Below are positions 51,244-58,988 of a DNA stretch of 64,000 bases, piece after piece. Within the stretch, counting starts at the first letter, position 1; every line of letters starts with the position of its first letter. The notes below the pieces were generated by a model. That model saw only the letters and a program-made list of their open reading frames with translations. It searched no databases and was not told the DNA's origin. The position numbers and the translations under genes were made by a program. The stretch covers positions 2,852,001-2,916,000 of the forward strand of contig NZ_LOAJ01000001.1 in assembly GCF_001542905.1 (NCBI RefSeq). The letters run 5' to 3'. Source of the DNA: Halorubrum aethiopicum. GTDB taxonomy: Archaea > Halobacteriota > Halobacteria > Halobacteriales > Haloferacaceae.

Positions 51244-52932
51244 CTACCGCTCTCGAGTCATCCACTCGCTGGCCTGCGGCTCGTCCGGGTCGGTGACGAC
51301 CTCGACGAGCGCCGGCCCGTCGTGAGCGCGCGCGTCGTCGACGGCGTCGCCGACGGCGTCGAGGTCGCTCACGCGCTCGGCGCGCACGCCCATGCCGGCG
51401 GCGATCGACGCGATGTCGAGCCCGGTGTCGACCCAGCCGTACGCCTGTGCGGGGAAGTCATAGGTCCGCTCGGCCTCCTCGCTGATGATCGCGTAGTCGT
51501 CGTTGTTCAACGCGACCACGGTGACGTCGATGTCCTCGGACGCCAGCGTGTGGAGCTCGTGAACGCACATCATGAGCCCCCCGTCGCCGGTCAACGCGAC
51601 CACGTCGTCGTCGGGGTTCGCGAGCTTCGCGCCCATCGCCGACGGGAGCCCGGTGCCCATCGTCGCCCACGAGCCGGGGTTGACGTACGACTCGGGGCCG
51701 GCCGCCGGGAAGGAGACCAGCGTCCACAGCCGGAACCCGCCCGCGTCGGCGGTCACGACCGTCTCCTCGGGGAGCACCTCGCGGACCTCGCGGAGCACCT
51801 CGACCGACCGGAGCGGGGCGTCGGCGTCGCGGGCGGCCGCGACCGCGTCGAACCGGCCGCGGTCCGCCTCGCGGACCGCCGCCGCGCGGGCCGCGCCCGA
51901 CGTCCCGGAGTCCCCGGACTCGGCGGGCTCAAGCCGGTCGGCGAGCGCCCCGAGGAACCGGTCCGCGTCGGCGACGACGCCGAGGTCGGCCTCGTAGCCG
52001 AATCCGATGTCGTCGCCGTCGAGCGTGACGTGGACGAGGGACTCAGGCATCGGCACCGACCACTTGCCGGTCGAGACCGCGTCGAGGTCCGAGCCGACGA
52101 CGAGCCCCGCGTCGGCCTCGGCGAGCAGGTCGCGAAGCTCCGTGCTCGTGCCGCCACAGAGCACGCCCGCCGAGAGCGGGTGCGTCTCCGGGAGCACGCC
52201 CTTCCCCTTGTAGGTCCCGACGACCGGCGCGTCGAGCGCCTCCGCGACCGCCCGTAGTCGATCCGTCGCGCCGGCGCGGCGGACCCCGCCGCCCGCGATC
52301 ACCACCGGCGCGTCGGCGTCGCCGAGGCGGTCCGCGGCCGCCGCGACCACCGACGCCGAGGGCGCGGGGGGCTCCGCCGGCTCGACCTCCGGCGGCGTCG
52401 CCTGCGGCGTCCGGCTCGCGAGGACGTCCTTCGGGATCCCGACCCGCACCGGTCCCTGCGGGGCCTCGCGGGCGACCCGGATCGCGTCGGCGACGGCCGC
52501 GACCGCGCCCGCCGGCGACTCGACGAGGACGTTCTCCTTCACCACCGTGTCGTACGTCTCCGGGGGCGTCTCGTGGATCCCGTCGCCGCCGCGCACGTCG
52601 CGTTCGGTCTCGACGGCGAGGTGGAGCAGCGGGACGTTGTCGTTTTTGGCGTTCTTCAGCCCGTTCATCGCGTTCATGTCGCCCGGCCCGGGCACGACCA
52701 CGGTCGCGGCCATCGTCCCCGGCTCGGCCGTCTCCGCGTACCCCCACGCCTGGTGGGTGACCGCGGTCTCGTGTCGCGCCACGACGAACCGCGCGTCGCG
52801 GTCGGCGAATCCTCGATTGAGCGGGAGCGTCTGCTTGCCGGGGATGCCGAACGCCGTGTCGATCCCGCGGTCGAGCAGGCAGTCCACGACCGCCTCGCCG
52901 ACCGTTTTCTCGGAGCCGTCTGTCGAGTCCAT
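51244..52932 (-). CDS. Thiamine-diphosphate-dependent enzyme (acetolactate synthase-like)
   Basis: A 562-residue protein with the three-domain plan of ThDP decarboxylases. The PYR domain has the catalytic Glu in RHETAVTHQAWGYAE, the central domain includes VVIAGGGVRR, and the PP domain has GDGGLMMCVHELHTLA to NNDDYAII (ThDP motif GDG-x...-NN). The substrate is uncertain: it could be an acetolactate synthase paralogue, a 2-oxo acid decarboxylase or a sulfopyruvate-type enzyme. TATA-like TTTCAATT lies about 25 bases before the ATG. Confidence 0.85.
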   Translation of the reverse strand: MDSTDGSEKTVGEAVVDCLLDRGIDTAFGIPGKQTLPLNRGFADRDARFVVARHETAVTHQAWGYAETAEPGTMAATVVVPGPGDMNAMNGLKNAKNDNVPLLHLAVETERDVRGGDGIHETPPETYDTVVKENVLVESPAGAVAAVADAIRVAREAPQGPVRVGIPKDVLASRTPQATPPEVEPAEPPAPSASVVAAAADRLGDADAPVVIAGGGVRRAGATDRLRAVAEALDAPVVGTYKGKGVLPETHPLSAGVLCGGTSTELRDLLAEADAGLVVGSDLDAVSTGKWSVPMPESLVHVTLDGDDIGFGYEADLGVVADADRFLGALADRLEPAESGDSGTSGAARAAAVREADRGRFDAVAAARDADAPLRSVEVLREVREVLPEETVVTADAGGFRLWTLVSFPAAGPESYVNPGSWATMGTGLPSAMGAKLANPDDDVVALTGDGGLMMCVHELHTLASEDIDVTVVALNNDDYAIISEEAERTYDFPAQAYGWVDTGLDIASIAAGMGVRAERVSDLDAVGDAVDDARAHDGPALVEVVTDPDEPQASEWMTRER

Positions 52933-52969
52933 ACGACGACGTCACCCGGTCGGGAATTGAAAGCTTCGC

Positions 52970-53014
52970 TGTGTCCGCTCACTCCGCGACCGTTGTGTCC
53001 GCTCACTCCGCGAC
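52970..53014. repeat. 21-bp direct repeat spanning a gene end
   Basis: Identical copies at 52970-52990 and 52994-53014 (begin TGTGTCCGCTCACTCCGCG), giving a 24-bp period. The second copy contains the stop codon and last codons of the helicase gene; the first repeats them behind the stop. Confidence 0.9.
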
Positions 53015-54913
53015 GTTCGTCTCGCGCACCCGGACGCCCTTGCGCGCGAGGTGACGCATCTGCCGCTGTGCGAACTCCTCCTCGCTCGTCCCGCGGGTCG
53101 CGAGCACGTACACGAGCGCCGACCCCGCGGGCCGCATCGTCCGCCCGGCGCGCTGTGAGCCCTGACGACGGGAGCCGCCGAGCCCGCTCGCGACGACCGC
53201 CAGCTCCGCGTTCGGGAGGTCGATCCCCTCGTCGCCGACCCGCGAGACGACGAGGGCGTCGAGGTCGTCGTCCTCCTCGCGGAACCGCCGGAACAGCTCG
53301 GCGCGGTCGCGGTGCGGCGTCTCCCCGCTGACGAAGGGCGCGCCGATCGCGTCGGCGATCGCCTCGCCGTGGTCGAGGTACTCGACGAACACGAGCGCCT
53401 TCTTCCCGCGGTGGGCCGCGAGCAGGTAGCGGACCTCCGCGACCTTCGCGGGGTTCTCGGCGGCGAGCCGGCGGCGTTCCCGCCCGTCGGCGCTGGCGTA
53501 CTCGTTTCTGGCCCGCTCCTCGCGCCACGGGACGTACCGGATCTCGACTTCCGGCTCCTGGACGAACCCCGCCTCGAACAGCGCGTCCCAGTCCGCCCCG
53601 ATCGGCTGGCCGATCAGGGTGTAGATCTCCTCCTCGCTCCCCGTCTCGCGGACCGGCGTCGCCGACAGCCCGAGCCGGTGTTTGCTCTGGAGCTCGGCGG
53701 TTCGAGAGTAGACGGGCGCGGTGACGTGGTGCGCCTCGTCGAAGCAGATCAGCCCCCACTCGCGGGAGTCGAACAGGGATCGGTGGCGATCCATCCCCGC
53801 GATCTGGTAGGTCGCGATCGTGACCGGCCGGATCTCCTTCGTCCCGCCGTGGTACAGCCCCACGTCGGCGGGGTCGACCGTCGAGTGCGCCAGCAGCTCC
53901 TCGCGCCACTGCTCGGCGAGCTCGCGGGAGGGGACCAAGATCAGCGTCTCGCCGCCGACGGCCGCGATCGTCGCGATGGCGGCGACCGTCTTGCCCGACC
54001 CGGGCGGGCCGACGTACACCCCCGAGCGCGACTCGAGGAAGGTCTCGACCCACGTCTCCTGGTAGTCGCGGAGGTCGGTCGTGAGGTCGATCTCGACGGG
54101 ATCGCCCGTCTCCAGGTCGCGGTCGTCCTCGACGGGGTAGCCCGCGTCGTACAGCGCGCGTTTGACGCCCGCGACGGCGTCCTCGTTCACCCACGCCTCC
54201 GTCTCGGAGATGGGCGCGCGGAGCTGGCCGTCCTCGAGGTGGCTCTCGGCGACGTTGCCAAGGAGGCTCTCGTTGGCCGCCTCGAGGACGACGTAGCCGT
54301 CCTCGTGGGTGTACAGCCGGAAACGGTGTGCGCGCCGCCACTGGTCGCGGATCCACTCCTCGAGGTGGTCGGCGCGTCGCGGGAGGACGGCGCGCAGGCT
54401 CGCGATCAGCGCGTCCGCGTCCGCGAACGGCGCGGCCCACACGTCCTCCTGGCGGATCCGGTAGAGGTAGCCCCGCGTGCCGGGCTCGGTCCCCGTGGTG
54501 TCGACGAGGTAGGCGAACTGCGAGAGCCGCGCCCGCGTGAACTGCGTCGGCCGGTCGACGACGATCTCCCGGCGGCTCGGGAAGGCGACCACGCGCTCGC
54601 GGGACGCCAACGCACCCCAGTCGCTCGGGTAGAAGACGACGGGGTCGCTCTCGACGTCGAGCCGGTCCACGTCCCCGCGATCGACGAGGTCGGCGAGCGC
54701 GTCGCGGGCGGCGGCCTGCGTCGTGCCCAGCCGACGCGCGACCTCGCTGGCGGTCGCGACGGGGCGCTCCTCGGCCTCGAGCGCCTCGTGAAAGCGGTCG
54801 AGCGGGACGTCGGTCGGGCCGTCGTCGGGAGCGGTGGAGTCGTCGGAGACGGGTTCGGTCTCGACCGCGGAGTCGTCGTCGCCGGCGGCGGGGTCGCCGG
54901 TGTCGTCGGTCAT
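53003..54913 (-). CDS. XPB/Rad25-like DEAH helicase
   Basis: A 636-residue SF2 helicase. Acidic N-terminal leader and a helical, possibly winged-helix domain (about 40-90) precede the motor. Motif I YVGPPGSGKTVAAI, Ia LILVPSRELAEQW, II LICFDEAHHVTA, III GLSATPVR, and VI QRAGRTMRPAG are all intact. The overall order fits the archaeal XPB class used in nucleotide-excision repair. No Bax1 partner lies next to it. A longer upstream frame is not used; I start at the ATG at 54911-54913. The last codons are duplicated just after the stop. Confidence 0.85.
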   Translation of the reverse strand: MTDDTGDPAAGDDDSAVETEPVSDDSTAPDDGPTDVPLDRFHEALEAEERPVATASEVARRLGTTQAAARDALADLVDRGDVDRLDVESDPVVFYPSDWGALASRERVVAFPSRREIVVDRPTQFTRARLSQFAYLVDTTGTEPGTRGYLYRIRQEDVWAAPFADADALIASLRAVLPRRADHLEEWIRDQWRRAHRFRLYTHEDGYVVLEAANESLLGNVAESHLEDGQLRAPISETEAWVNEDAVAGVKRALYDAGYPVEDDRDLETGDPVEIDLTTDLRDYQETWVETFLESRSGVYVGPPGSGKTVAAIATIAAVGGETLILVPSRELAEQWREELLAHSTVDPADVGLYHGGTKEIRPVTIATYQIAGMDRHRSLFDSREWGLICFDEAHHVTAPVYSRTAELQSKHRLGLSATPVRETGSEEEIYTLIGQPIGADWDALFEAGFVQEPEVEIRYVPWREERARNEYASADGRERRRLAAENPAKVAEVRYLLAAHRGKKALVFVEYLDHGEAIADAIGAPFVSGETPHRDRAELFRRFREEDDDLDALVVSRVGDEGIDLPNAELAVVASGLGGSRRQGSQRAGRTMRPAGSALVYVLATRGTSEEEFAQRQMRHLARKGVRVRETNVAE

Positions 54914-55004
54914 CACTCCCGGTTCGACCGCGACGCGGAAATGGGTAGCGTCCGCGCTCGACCGGGACGGAAACCCGCCGGGCTCCGTGACCGGCTGCCG
55001 ACTC

Positions 55005-55754
55005 CTACCGCCCGGCCGACGGACCGCGACAGCGCCGCGAGGTGATCGCCTCCTTCGACCGGAACCGACAGCCGCACTCGACGCAGCGGACGAACGGCTC
55101 GCCGGGGTCGGTCTCCAGCCGGTGACCGCCGACGACGAACGGTCGGGTGACCGCACGCGGCCGGATTCGGTCGGGGATCGTGGTCTCCGGCGTCTCGCTC
55201 AACGCGGCCCGGAGGCCGATGGTGTCGACGTCGACCGGGTCGAACCGGCCCGCCTCCAGCGCCGCCTCGCGGTCCGCGACCTCGGTCCAGCCGGTGACGA
55301 CGACCGGGGAGTCGGTCTCGGTGTCGCTCACGACGACGACGAACCGGATCCCGCCGTCGACGAGCGCGAACCGCCACCCGTCGGTCCGGTTCCAGCGCAG
55401 CTGTCCCCGCCGGATCGCCTCGGTCACGGTCCGCGTGGAGACGTACCGGCCGGGCTGTTCGAGCCGCTCGTGGAAGTGGTTCGTGAGCGCGTACAAACCG
55501 GGGTCGCGGAGGGGAGGGTCCTCCGGAGTTCGGCTCCGCGGGGGGACCGACCGCCCGCGGTCGGGGCCGGGCGGCCGGCCTCTGGGGGCGGTCGATCGCC
55601 CTCGAGCCGCCGCGGTGTCGGGCGATCCGGGTCGCGCGGTCGACGCGCGGCGTCCGTCGGCCTCGGGTGACGCCGCGTGCGGTGCGGTCCGACGCTCCGT
55701 CGATCCGGGACGGGGGACCTCCTCGGCCCCCGACCCGCCCTGTCGGGATGCCAC
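55005..55754 (-). CDS. Haloarchaeal protein with C-terminal zinc-finger-like Cys cluster
   Basis: A 249-residue protein. Residues 1-85 are disordered, Arg/Pro/Gly/Ser-rich. The core (about 88-205) has an N-terminal helix LTNHFHERLEQPGRYVSTRTVTEAIRRGQLRW and strands such as RFALVDGGIRFVVVVSD and SPVVVTGWTEV. The C-terminus has CVECGCRF and a later Cys, which could bind zinc. The GTG at 55754 is supported by TATA CTTAAG (55779-55784) 27 bases upstream. Function is unknown. Confidence 0.65.
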   Translation of the reverse strand: MASRQGGSGAEEVPRPGSTERRTAPHAASPEADGRRASTARPGSPDTAAARGRSTAPRGRPPGPDRGRSVPPRSRTPEDPPLRDPGLYALTNHFHERLEQPGRYVSTRTVTEAIRRGQLRWNRTDGWRFALVDGGIRFVVVVSDTETDSPVVVTGWTEVADREAALEAGRFDPVDVDTIGLRAALSETPETTIPDRIRPRAVTRPFVVGGHRLETDPGEPFVRCVECGCRFRSKEAITSRRCRGPSAGR

Positions 55755-55778
55755 TGCGTGTGGATATAGAGCGTCCCC

Positions 55779-55784
55779 TTAAGT
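55779..55784 (-). promoter_or_regulatory. TATA box before 55754
   Basis: CTTAAG, 27 bases from the GTG start at 55754. Confidence 0.6.
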
Positions 55785-55875
55785 GTGTTACGGCGACCCA
55801 CGATCGCGGGGAACGGACGGGAGACGAAGGGGAGTCGGGCGGCCGCCGCTCGTACCCGGACTCGAGACCGGGTGC

Positions 55876-56001
55876 TCACTCGTGGCCGGAGACGCGAACC
55901 GGCTCGTCGAGCATCCAGTCGTGGCCGCTCCCGAAGCTCATACAGCCGAGACAGAGGCGGCTCACGGTCGTCCCCGTGTTCCCGAGCGTGGTGTACTCCA
56001 T
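55876..56001 (-). pseudogene. Truncated aldo/keto reductase (N-terminal fragment)
   Basis: A 41-codon frame MEYTTLGNTGTTVSRLCLGC continues with MSFGSGHDWMLDEPV and then stops. This is the N-terminal beta-strand and loop of an aldo/keto reductase, which would normally continue for about 300 more residues with DxxxY and the catalytic Lys/His; none of it is found downstream. The TATA element (ACTTATG, near 56026, minus) is 25 bases before the ATG and still looks functional, so the stub may be transcribed. Confidence 0.8.
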
Positions 56002-56092
56002 ACGCACGGTCCCCTCGCCCGCGGCATAAGTCCCGTGGCGGGTCGTCACCGCCGGATCCGGGCCGGGATCGCCGGGCCACCGCGGCGTACCC

Positions 56093-56098
56093 TTTATA
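56093..56098 (+). promoter_or_regulatory. TATA box of the aMBF1 gene
   Basis: TTTATA, 27 bases before the ATG at 56123. Confidence 0.7.
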
Positions 56099-56122
56099 CG
56101 ACCGGCCGCGTTACCGTCGCGT

Positions 56123-56650
56123 ATGCCCCAGTGTGAAATGTGTGGTTCCGAGCAGACCTCCCTGACGACGACGAAGGTCGAAGGCGCGGAGTTGGAGCTC
56201 TGCAGCTCCTGTACGGACTTCGGCACGGAGGTCCGCGAGGAGCCGAGCGGCTCGACGGGGAGCAAGTACTCGACGAGCTCCAGCTCGGGAACGCCCTCCT
56301 CGTCCTCCTCGAGCGGTTCCGGCGGGTCTAGCGGGTCCGGCGGCTCGCGGCGTCGCCGCGACATGTTCGACGACATGGAGGAGATCGCCACCGACTACGA
56401 CGACCGGATCCGCAACGCTCGGGAGGCGAAGGGGTTGAGCCAGGAGGAGCTGGCGGACGACCTCAACGAGAAGGCGAGCCTGATCCGGAAGCTCGAGCGC
56501 GGCGACACCCTCCCCACCGACGAGATCCAGCGGAAGCTCGAGCGCGCGCTCGACGTCTCGCTCGTCGAGGGCGAGGACGTCGACGCCGACTGGGAGTCGA
56601 ACGACGCCGGCACGATGACGCTCGGCGACGTGGTCAAACGGAAGGACTGA
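56123..56650 (+). CDS. Archaeal multiprotein bridging factor 1 (aMBF1)
   Basis: A 175-residue transcription and translation-associated factor. The N-terminal zinc ribbon has C4, C7, C27 and C30 (CEMC and CSSC). A Ser/Gly-rich linker (about 42-75) follows; it is longer than in many homologues. The C-terminal XRE-type helix-turn-helix is GLSQEELADDLNEKASLIRKLERGDTLPTDEIQRKLERAL (about 102-141). The protein ends TMTLGDVVKRKD. It bridges transcription factors or binds ribosomes. Confidence 0.92.
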   Translation: MPQCEMCGSEQTSLTTTKVEGAELELCSSCTDFGTEVREEPSGSTGSKYSTSSSSGTPSSSSSSGSGGSSGSGGSRRRRDMFDDMEEIATDYDDRIRNAREAKGLSQEELADDLNEKASLIRKLERGDTLPTDEIQRKLERALDVSLVEGEDVDADWESNDAGTMTLGDVVKRKD

Positions 56651-56701
56651 CGCCCGAACGCGACCCGCCGCCGGCACCGAGTCGGCCGGACCGCCTCGCC
56701 G

Positions 56702-57130
56702 TCATTCTTCCTCGACGTGTACCCACATTCCGACGAGGAGGACCGCGATCAGGCCGAACGCGACGAGCGAGAGGTTCGGGATGGTGAGCCCGACGACCGG
56801 GTCCCGCCACTGGACGGCCGCGCACGGTCCCCCGAACGTACAGCGTCCCGTTGTGGCCTGGAGGAAGGAGTGGTAGCCGGCGAGACACAGCCCGGGGATC
56901 ACGAGCGGGAGGGCGGTCCGCCGGACGGCCGTCCGCTTTTCGAGGGTCGCGACGCCGAGGACCACGACGAGCGGGTACATCAGGATACGCTGGTACCAAC
57001 AGAGCGTACACGGCTCGAGGCCGAGACCGAGACTGAACCGGAGACTCCCGGCCGTCGCGACCGCCGCGACGAGGGTCGCGGTCGACAGCCACGCGGTCGC
57101 GCGATCGGGACGGAACGACGCGGCCGTCAT
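56702..57130 (-). CDS. dsbB: Disulfide bond formation protein DsbB
   Basis: A 142-residue membrane protein with four helices. PCTLCWYQRILMYP (C41, C44) is the first redox pair next to the quinone site, and GRCTFGGPCAAVQW (C97, C103) is the second, extracytoplasmic pair. It reoxidises an extracellular thiol oxidase using quinone. The ATG overlaps the stop codon of the DICT-domain gene by four bases (ATGA), so the two are translationally coupled. Confidence 0.9.
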   Translation of the reverse strand: MTAASFRPDRATAWLSTATLVAAVATAGSLRFSLGLGLEPCTLCWYQRILMYPLVVVLGVATLEKRTAVRRTALPLVIPGLCLAGYHSFLQATTGRCTFGGPCAAVQWRDPVVGLTIPNLSLVAFGLIAVLLVGMWVHVEEE

Positions 57131-57945
57131 GCCGTCGCGTCGTCCTCGTCGGGGGGTTCCGACTCCCAGTACCTGTCGGTCAGGTAGTCGATGATCCGGT
57201 CGACGGTGTCGGGATCGTAGCTCCAGAAGCCGTAGAACCGGCCGGGTTCGCGCTCCTCGGCGAGCAGCACGCACTTCGCGCCGTCGAAGCCGCCGCCGTC
57301 GTAGGCGACGAACCACGTCTCGCGGATCTCCGCGGTGCGGCCGATGTGGACCTCGTACTGGTCGGTCTCGGGCGCGTCTCCCTCGGCGGCCGCGTACGCG
57401 TGGACGTCGAGGCGCTCCTTGCCGGCGAGCCGGTCGTACGTGTTCGCCTCGCCGGTGAGGACGTCGAGCGTCTGGAACCCGGCGTGGAGCTCGCCGCCGC
57501 CGACGCGCCAGGCGCGGTCCTCGATCTCGCGGGAGGCGGCGACCATCTCGGCGCGCGAGTAGGAGGTGAAGAGCGTCCCGTCGAGGTGATCGAGTATCGG
57601 CTGACCGACGCGCCGGGGAGGGGTCTCCCCGTCGCCCTCGGCCGACTCGCCATCGGCCGACTCGCCATCGGCTGACTCCCCCTCGGCCGACTCGCTCCCG
57701 GAACGGTCCCCGTCGTCGCCCGCGGGAGGGAGGAGGTCGTCGATGGCGGCCGCGGTGACGAACTCGCCGTCGCGGGAGAGGACGGCGTAGCCGGTCGGAC
57801 CCTCCTCCGGGCGCTCGGCGACCACGCGGAGGTTGCGGTCGGCGAAGTGCTCCGCGAGCGTTTCGGCGACGCTCGGGTCCGGATCGAACACCGTCAGCGT
57901 GGCCTCGCGGGCCTCGACCCCGGAGATGATCTCGATGAGCGACAT
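57127..57945 (-). CDS. DICT-domain sensory/regulatory protein
   Basis: A 272-residue protein. The N-terminal half ([20 protein letters not shown], then [34 protein letters not shown]) and the C-terminal half ([40 protein letters not shown]) match the DICT domain, found with diguanylate cyclases and light-sensing proteins and common alone in haloarchaea. A low-complexity ESADG repeat (about 84-103) splits it. dsbB is coupled downstream. It may sense light or redox; that is inference. Confidence 0.78.
   Translation of the reverse strand: MSLIEIISGVEAREATLTVFDPDPSVAETLAEHFADRNLRVVAERPEEGPTGYAVLSRDGEFVTAAAIDDLLPPAGDDGDRSGSESAEGESADGESADGESAEGDGETPPRRVGQPILDHLDGTLFTSYSRAEMVAASREIEDRAWRVGGGELHAGFQTLDVLTGEANTYDRLAGKERLDVHAYAAAEGDAPETDQYEVHIGRTAEIRETWFVAYDGGGFDGAKCVLLAEEREPGRFYGFWSYDPDTVDRIIDYLTDRYWESEPPDEDDATA
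57636..57695. repeat. Four 15-bp tandem repeats in the DICT gene
   Basis: Units 57636-57650, 57651-57665, 57666-57680 and 57681-57695, related by one to three substitutions, encode alternating [10 protein letters not shown] pentapeptides in frame. Confidence 0.9.
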
Positions 57946-58018
57946 GCGATATCCGACCCGTCGAAACGCGGGTCGGTGTGTCGGTATCTCCCGTGGGTTA
58001 AGAGTGTTGCTCCGGAGG

Positions 58019-58078
58019 ACCCGGTTCCGGGAGACCCCGGCTCCGTGAACCCCCGTTCCGGAAGCCCCCGACTCCGAG
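58019..58078. repeat. Four degenerate 15-bp tandem repeats upstream of tpiA
   Basis: Units 58019-58033, 58034-58048, 58049-58063 and 58064-58078 share the pattern [A/G]CCC[C/G][G/C]G..TCCG. They lie between the divergent DICT gene start and tpiA, 51 bases upstream of the latter's ATG. Confidence 0.75.
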
Positions 58079-58128
58079 AGACTCGACCGACCACGAAGGT
58101 ATTTGCGGCCCCGTCCGTTACCCCGGGT

Positions 58129-58773
58129 ATGTTCATCCTGGTGAACCTGAAGGCGTACCCCTGTGATCCGATCGAGGTCGCGACCGCCGCCCGTGACGTC
58201 GCCGAGGCGTCGGGCGCGCGGATCGGCGTCGCGCCGCAGGCGGCCGACCTCGCCCGCGTCGCGGAGACGGGCGTCGAGACGTGGGCCCAGCACGTCTCGC
58301 CGAACGGACACGGCTCCCACACCGGGTCGACGCTGGCGGAGGCGGTCGCCGACAACGGGGCCGAGGGGACGCTGATCAACCACTCGGAGAATCGTCTCAA
58401 GCTCGCCGACATCGACGGCTCCGTCGAGGCGGCCGAGCGGGCCGACCTGGAGACGGTCGTCTGTGCGAACAACCCGGCGCAGATCGGCGCGGCCGCGGCG
58501 CTCTCGCCCGACGCGGTCGCCGTCGAGCCGCCGGAGCTCATCGGCGGCGACGTCTCCGTCGCGACGGCCGACCCCGGCATCGTCGAGGACGCGGTCGCGG
58601 CCGCCGAGGCCGTCGACCCCGACGTCGACGTGTTCTGCGGGGCCGGCGTCTCGACCGGCGACGACGTGGACGCGGCGGGCGAGCTGGGCGCGTCCGGCGT
58701 CCTCCTCGCCTCGGGCGTCGCCAAGGCGGACGACCCGGCGGCGGTGCTCGAGGACCTCGTCTCGGGGCTCTGA
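58129..58773 (+). CDS. tpiA: Triosephosphate isomerase
   Basis: A 214-residue TIM-barrel enzyme interconverting glyceraldehyde-3-phosphate and dihydroxyacetone phosphate. Active-site Lys is in LVNLKAYP, the His in TLINHSENR, and the catalytic Glu in [11 protein letters not shown]; the phosphate loop is near [13 protein letters not shown]. The short length is normal for archaeal TIMs. The ATG at 58129 is chosen; an upstream in-frame stretch is not supported. It is transcribed away from the DICT gene. Confidence 0.95.
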   Translation: MFILVNLKAYPCDPIEVATAARDVAEASGARIGVAPQAADLARVAETGVETWAQHVSPNGHGSHTGSTLAEAVADNGAEGTLINHSENRLKLADIDGSVEAAERADLETVVCANNPAQIGAAAALSPDAVAVEPPELIGGDVSVATADPGIVEDAVAAAEAVDPDVDVFCGAGVSTGDDVDAAGELGASGVLLASGVAKADDPAAVLEDLVSGL

Positions 58774-58860
58774 GTCGGGTCCGATTCTGCGGGGCGTCGG
58801 CGGGGCGTCGACCGAACGCCGACCCTCCCTCGACGGCGGGCGACTGGGTTTGCGGGTCAG

Positions 58861-58867
58861 TATAAAG
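58861..58867 (+). promoter_or_regulatory. Distal TATA upstream of dnaK
   Basis: TATAAAG. A transcript starting about 26 bases later would carry a leader of about 100 nt before dnaK. Its use cannot be read from sequence. Confidence 0.4.
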
Positions 58868-58917
58868 ACACCGATGTGAGTGCCTACCACGATCGCGGAA
58901 ACCGCAACACTGCGTCG

Positions 58918-58932
58918 GGATCGATTCGATCC
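58918..58932. promoter_or_regulatory. 7-1-7 inverted repeat upstream of dnaK
   Basis: GGATCGA-T-TCGATCC is a perfect inverted repeat that ends 23 bases before the proximal TATA at 58956; a candidate heat-shock regulatory site. Confidence 0.45.
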
Positions 58933-58955
58933 GCATGTCGGGCCGTCTAGTAACC

Positions 58956-58960
58956 TTTAA
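58956..58960 (+). promoter_or_regulatory. Proximal TATA box of dnaK
   Basis: CCTTTAACC context with TTTAA, about 31 bases before the ATG at 58989. Confidence 0.6.
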
Positions 58961-58988
58961 CCGACACAAGCCGGTATTCACGTGCAAG

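Noticed and set aside
53003-55754. XPB-Bax1 pair
   Set aside because: Archaeal XPB helicases are often next to bax1, but the neighbour at 55005-55754 has no nuclease motif and does not resemble Bax1.
58935-58988. Upstream in-frame ATG of dnaK
   Set aside because: It lies before the proximal TATA at 58956 and adds residues that Hsp70 proteins do not have.
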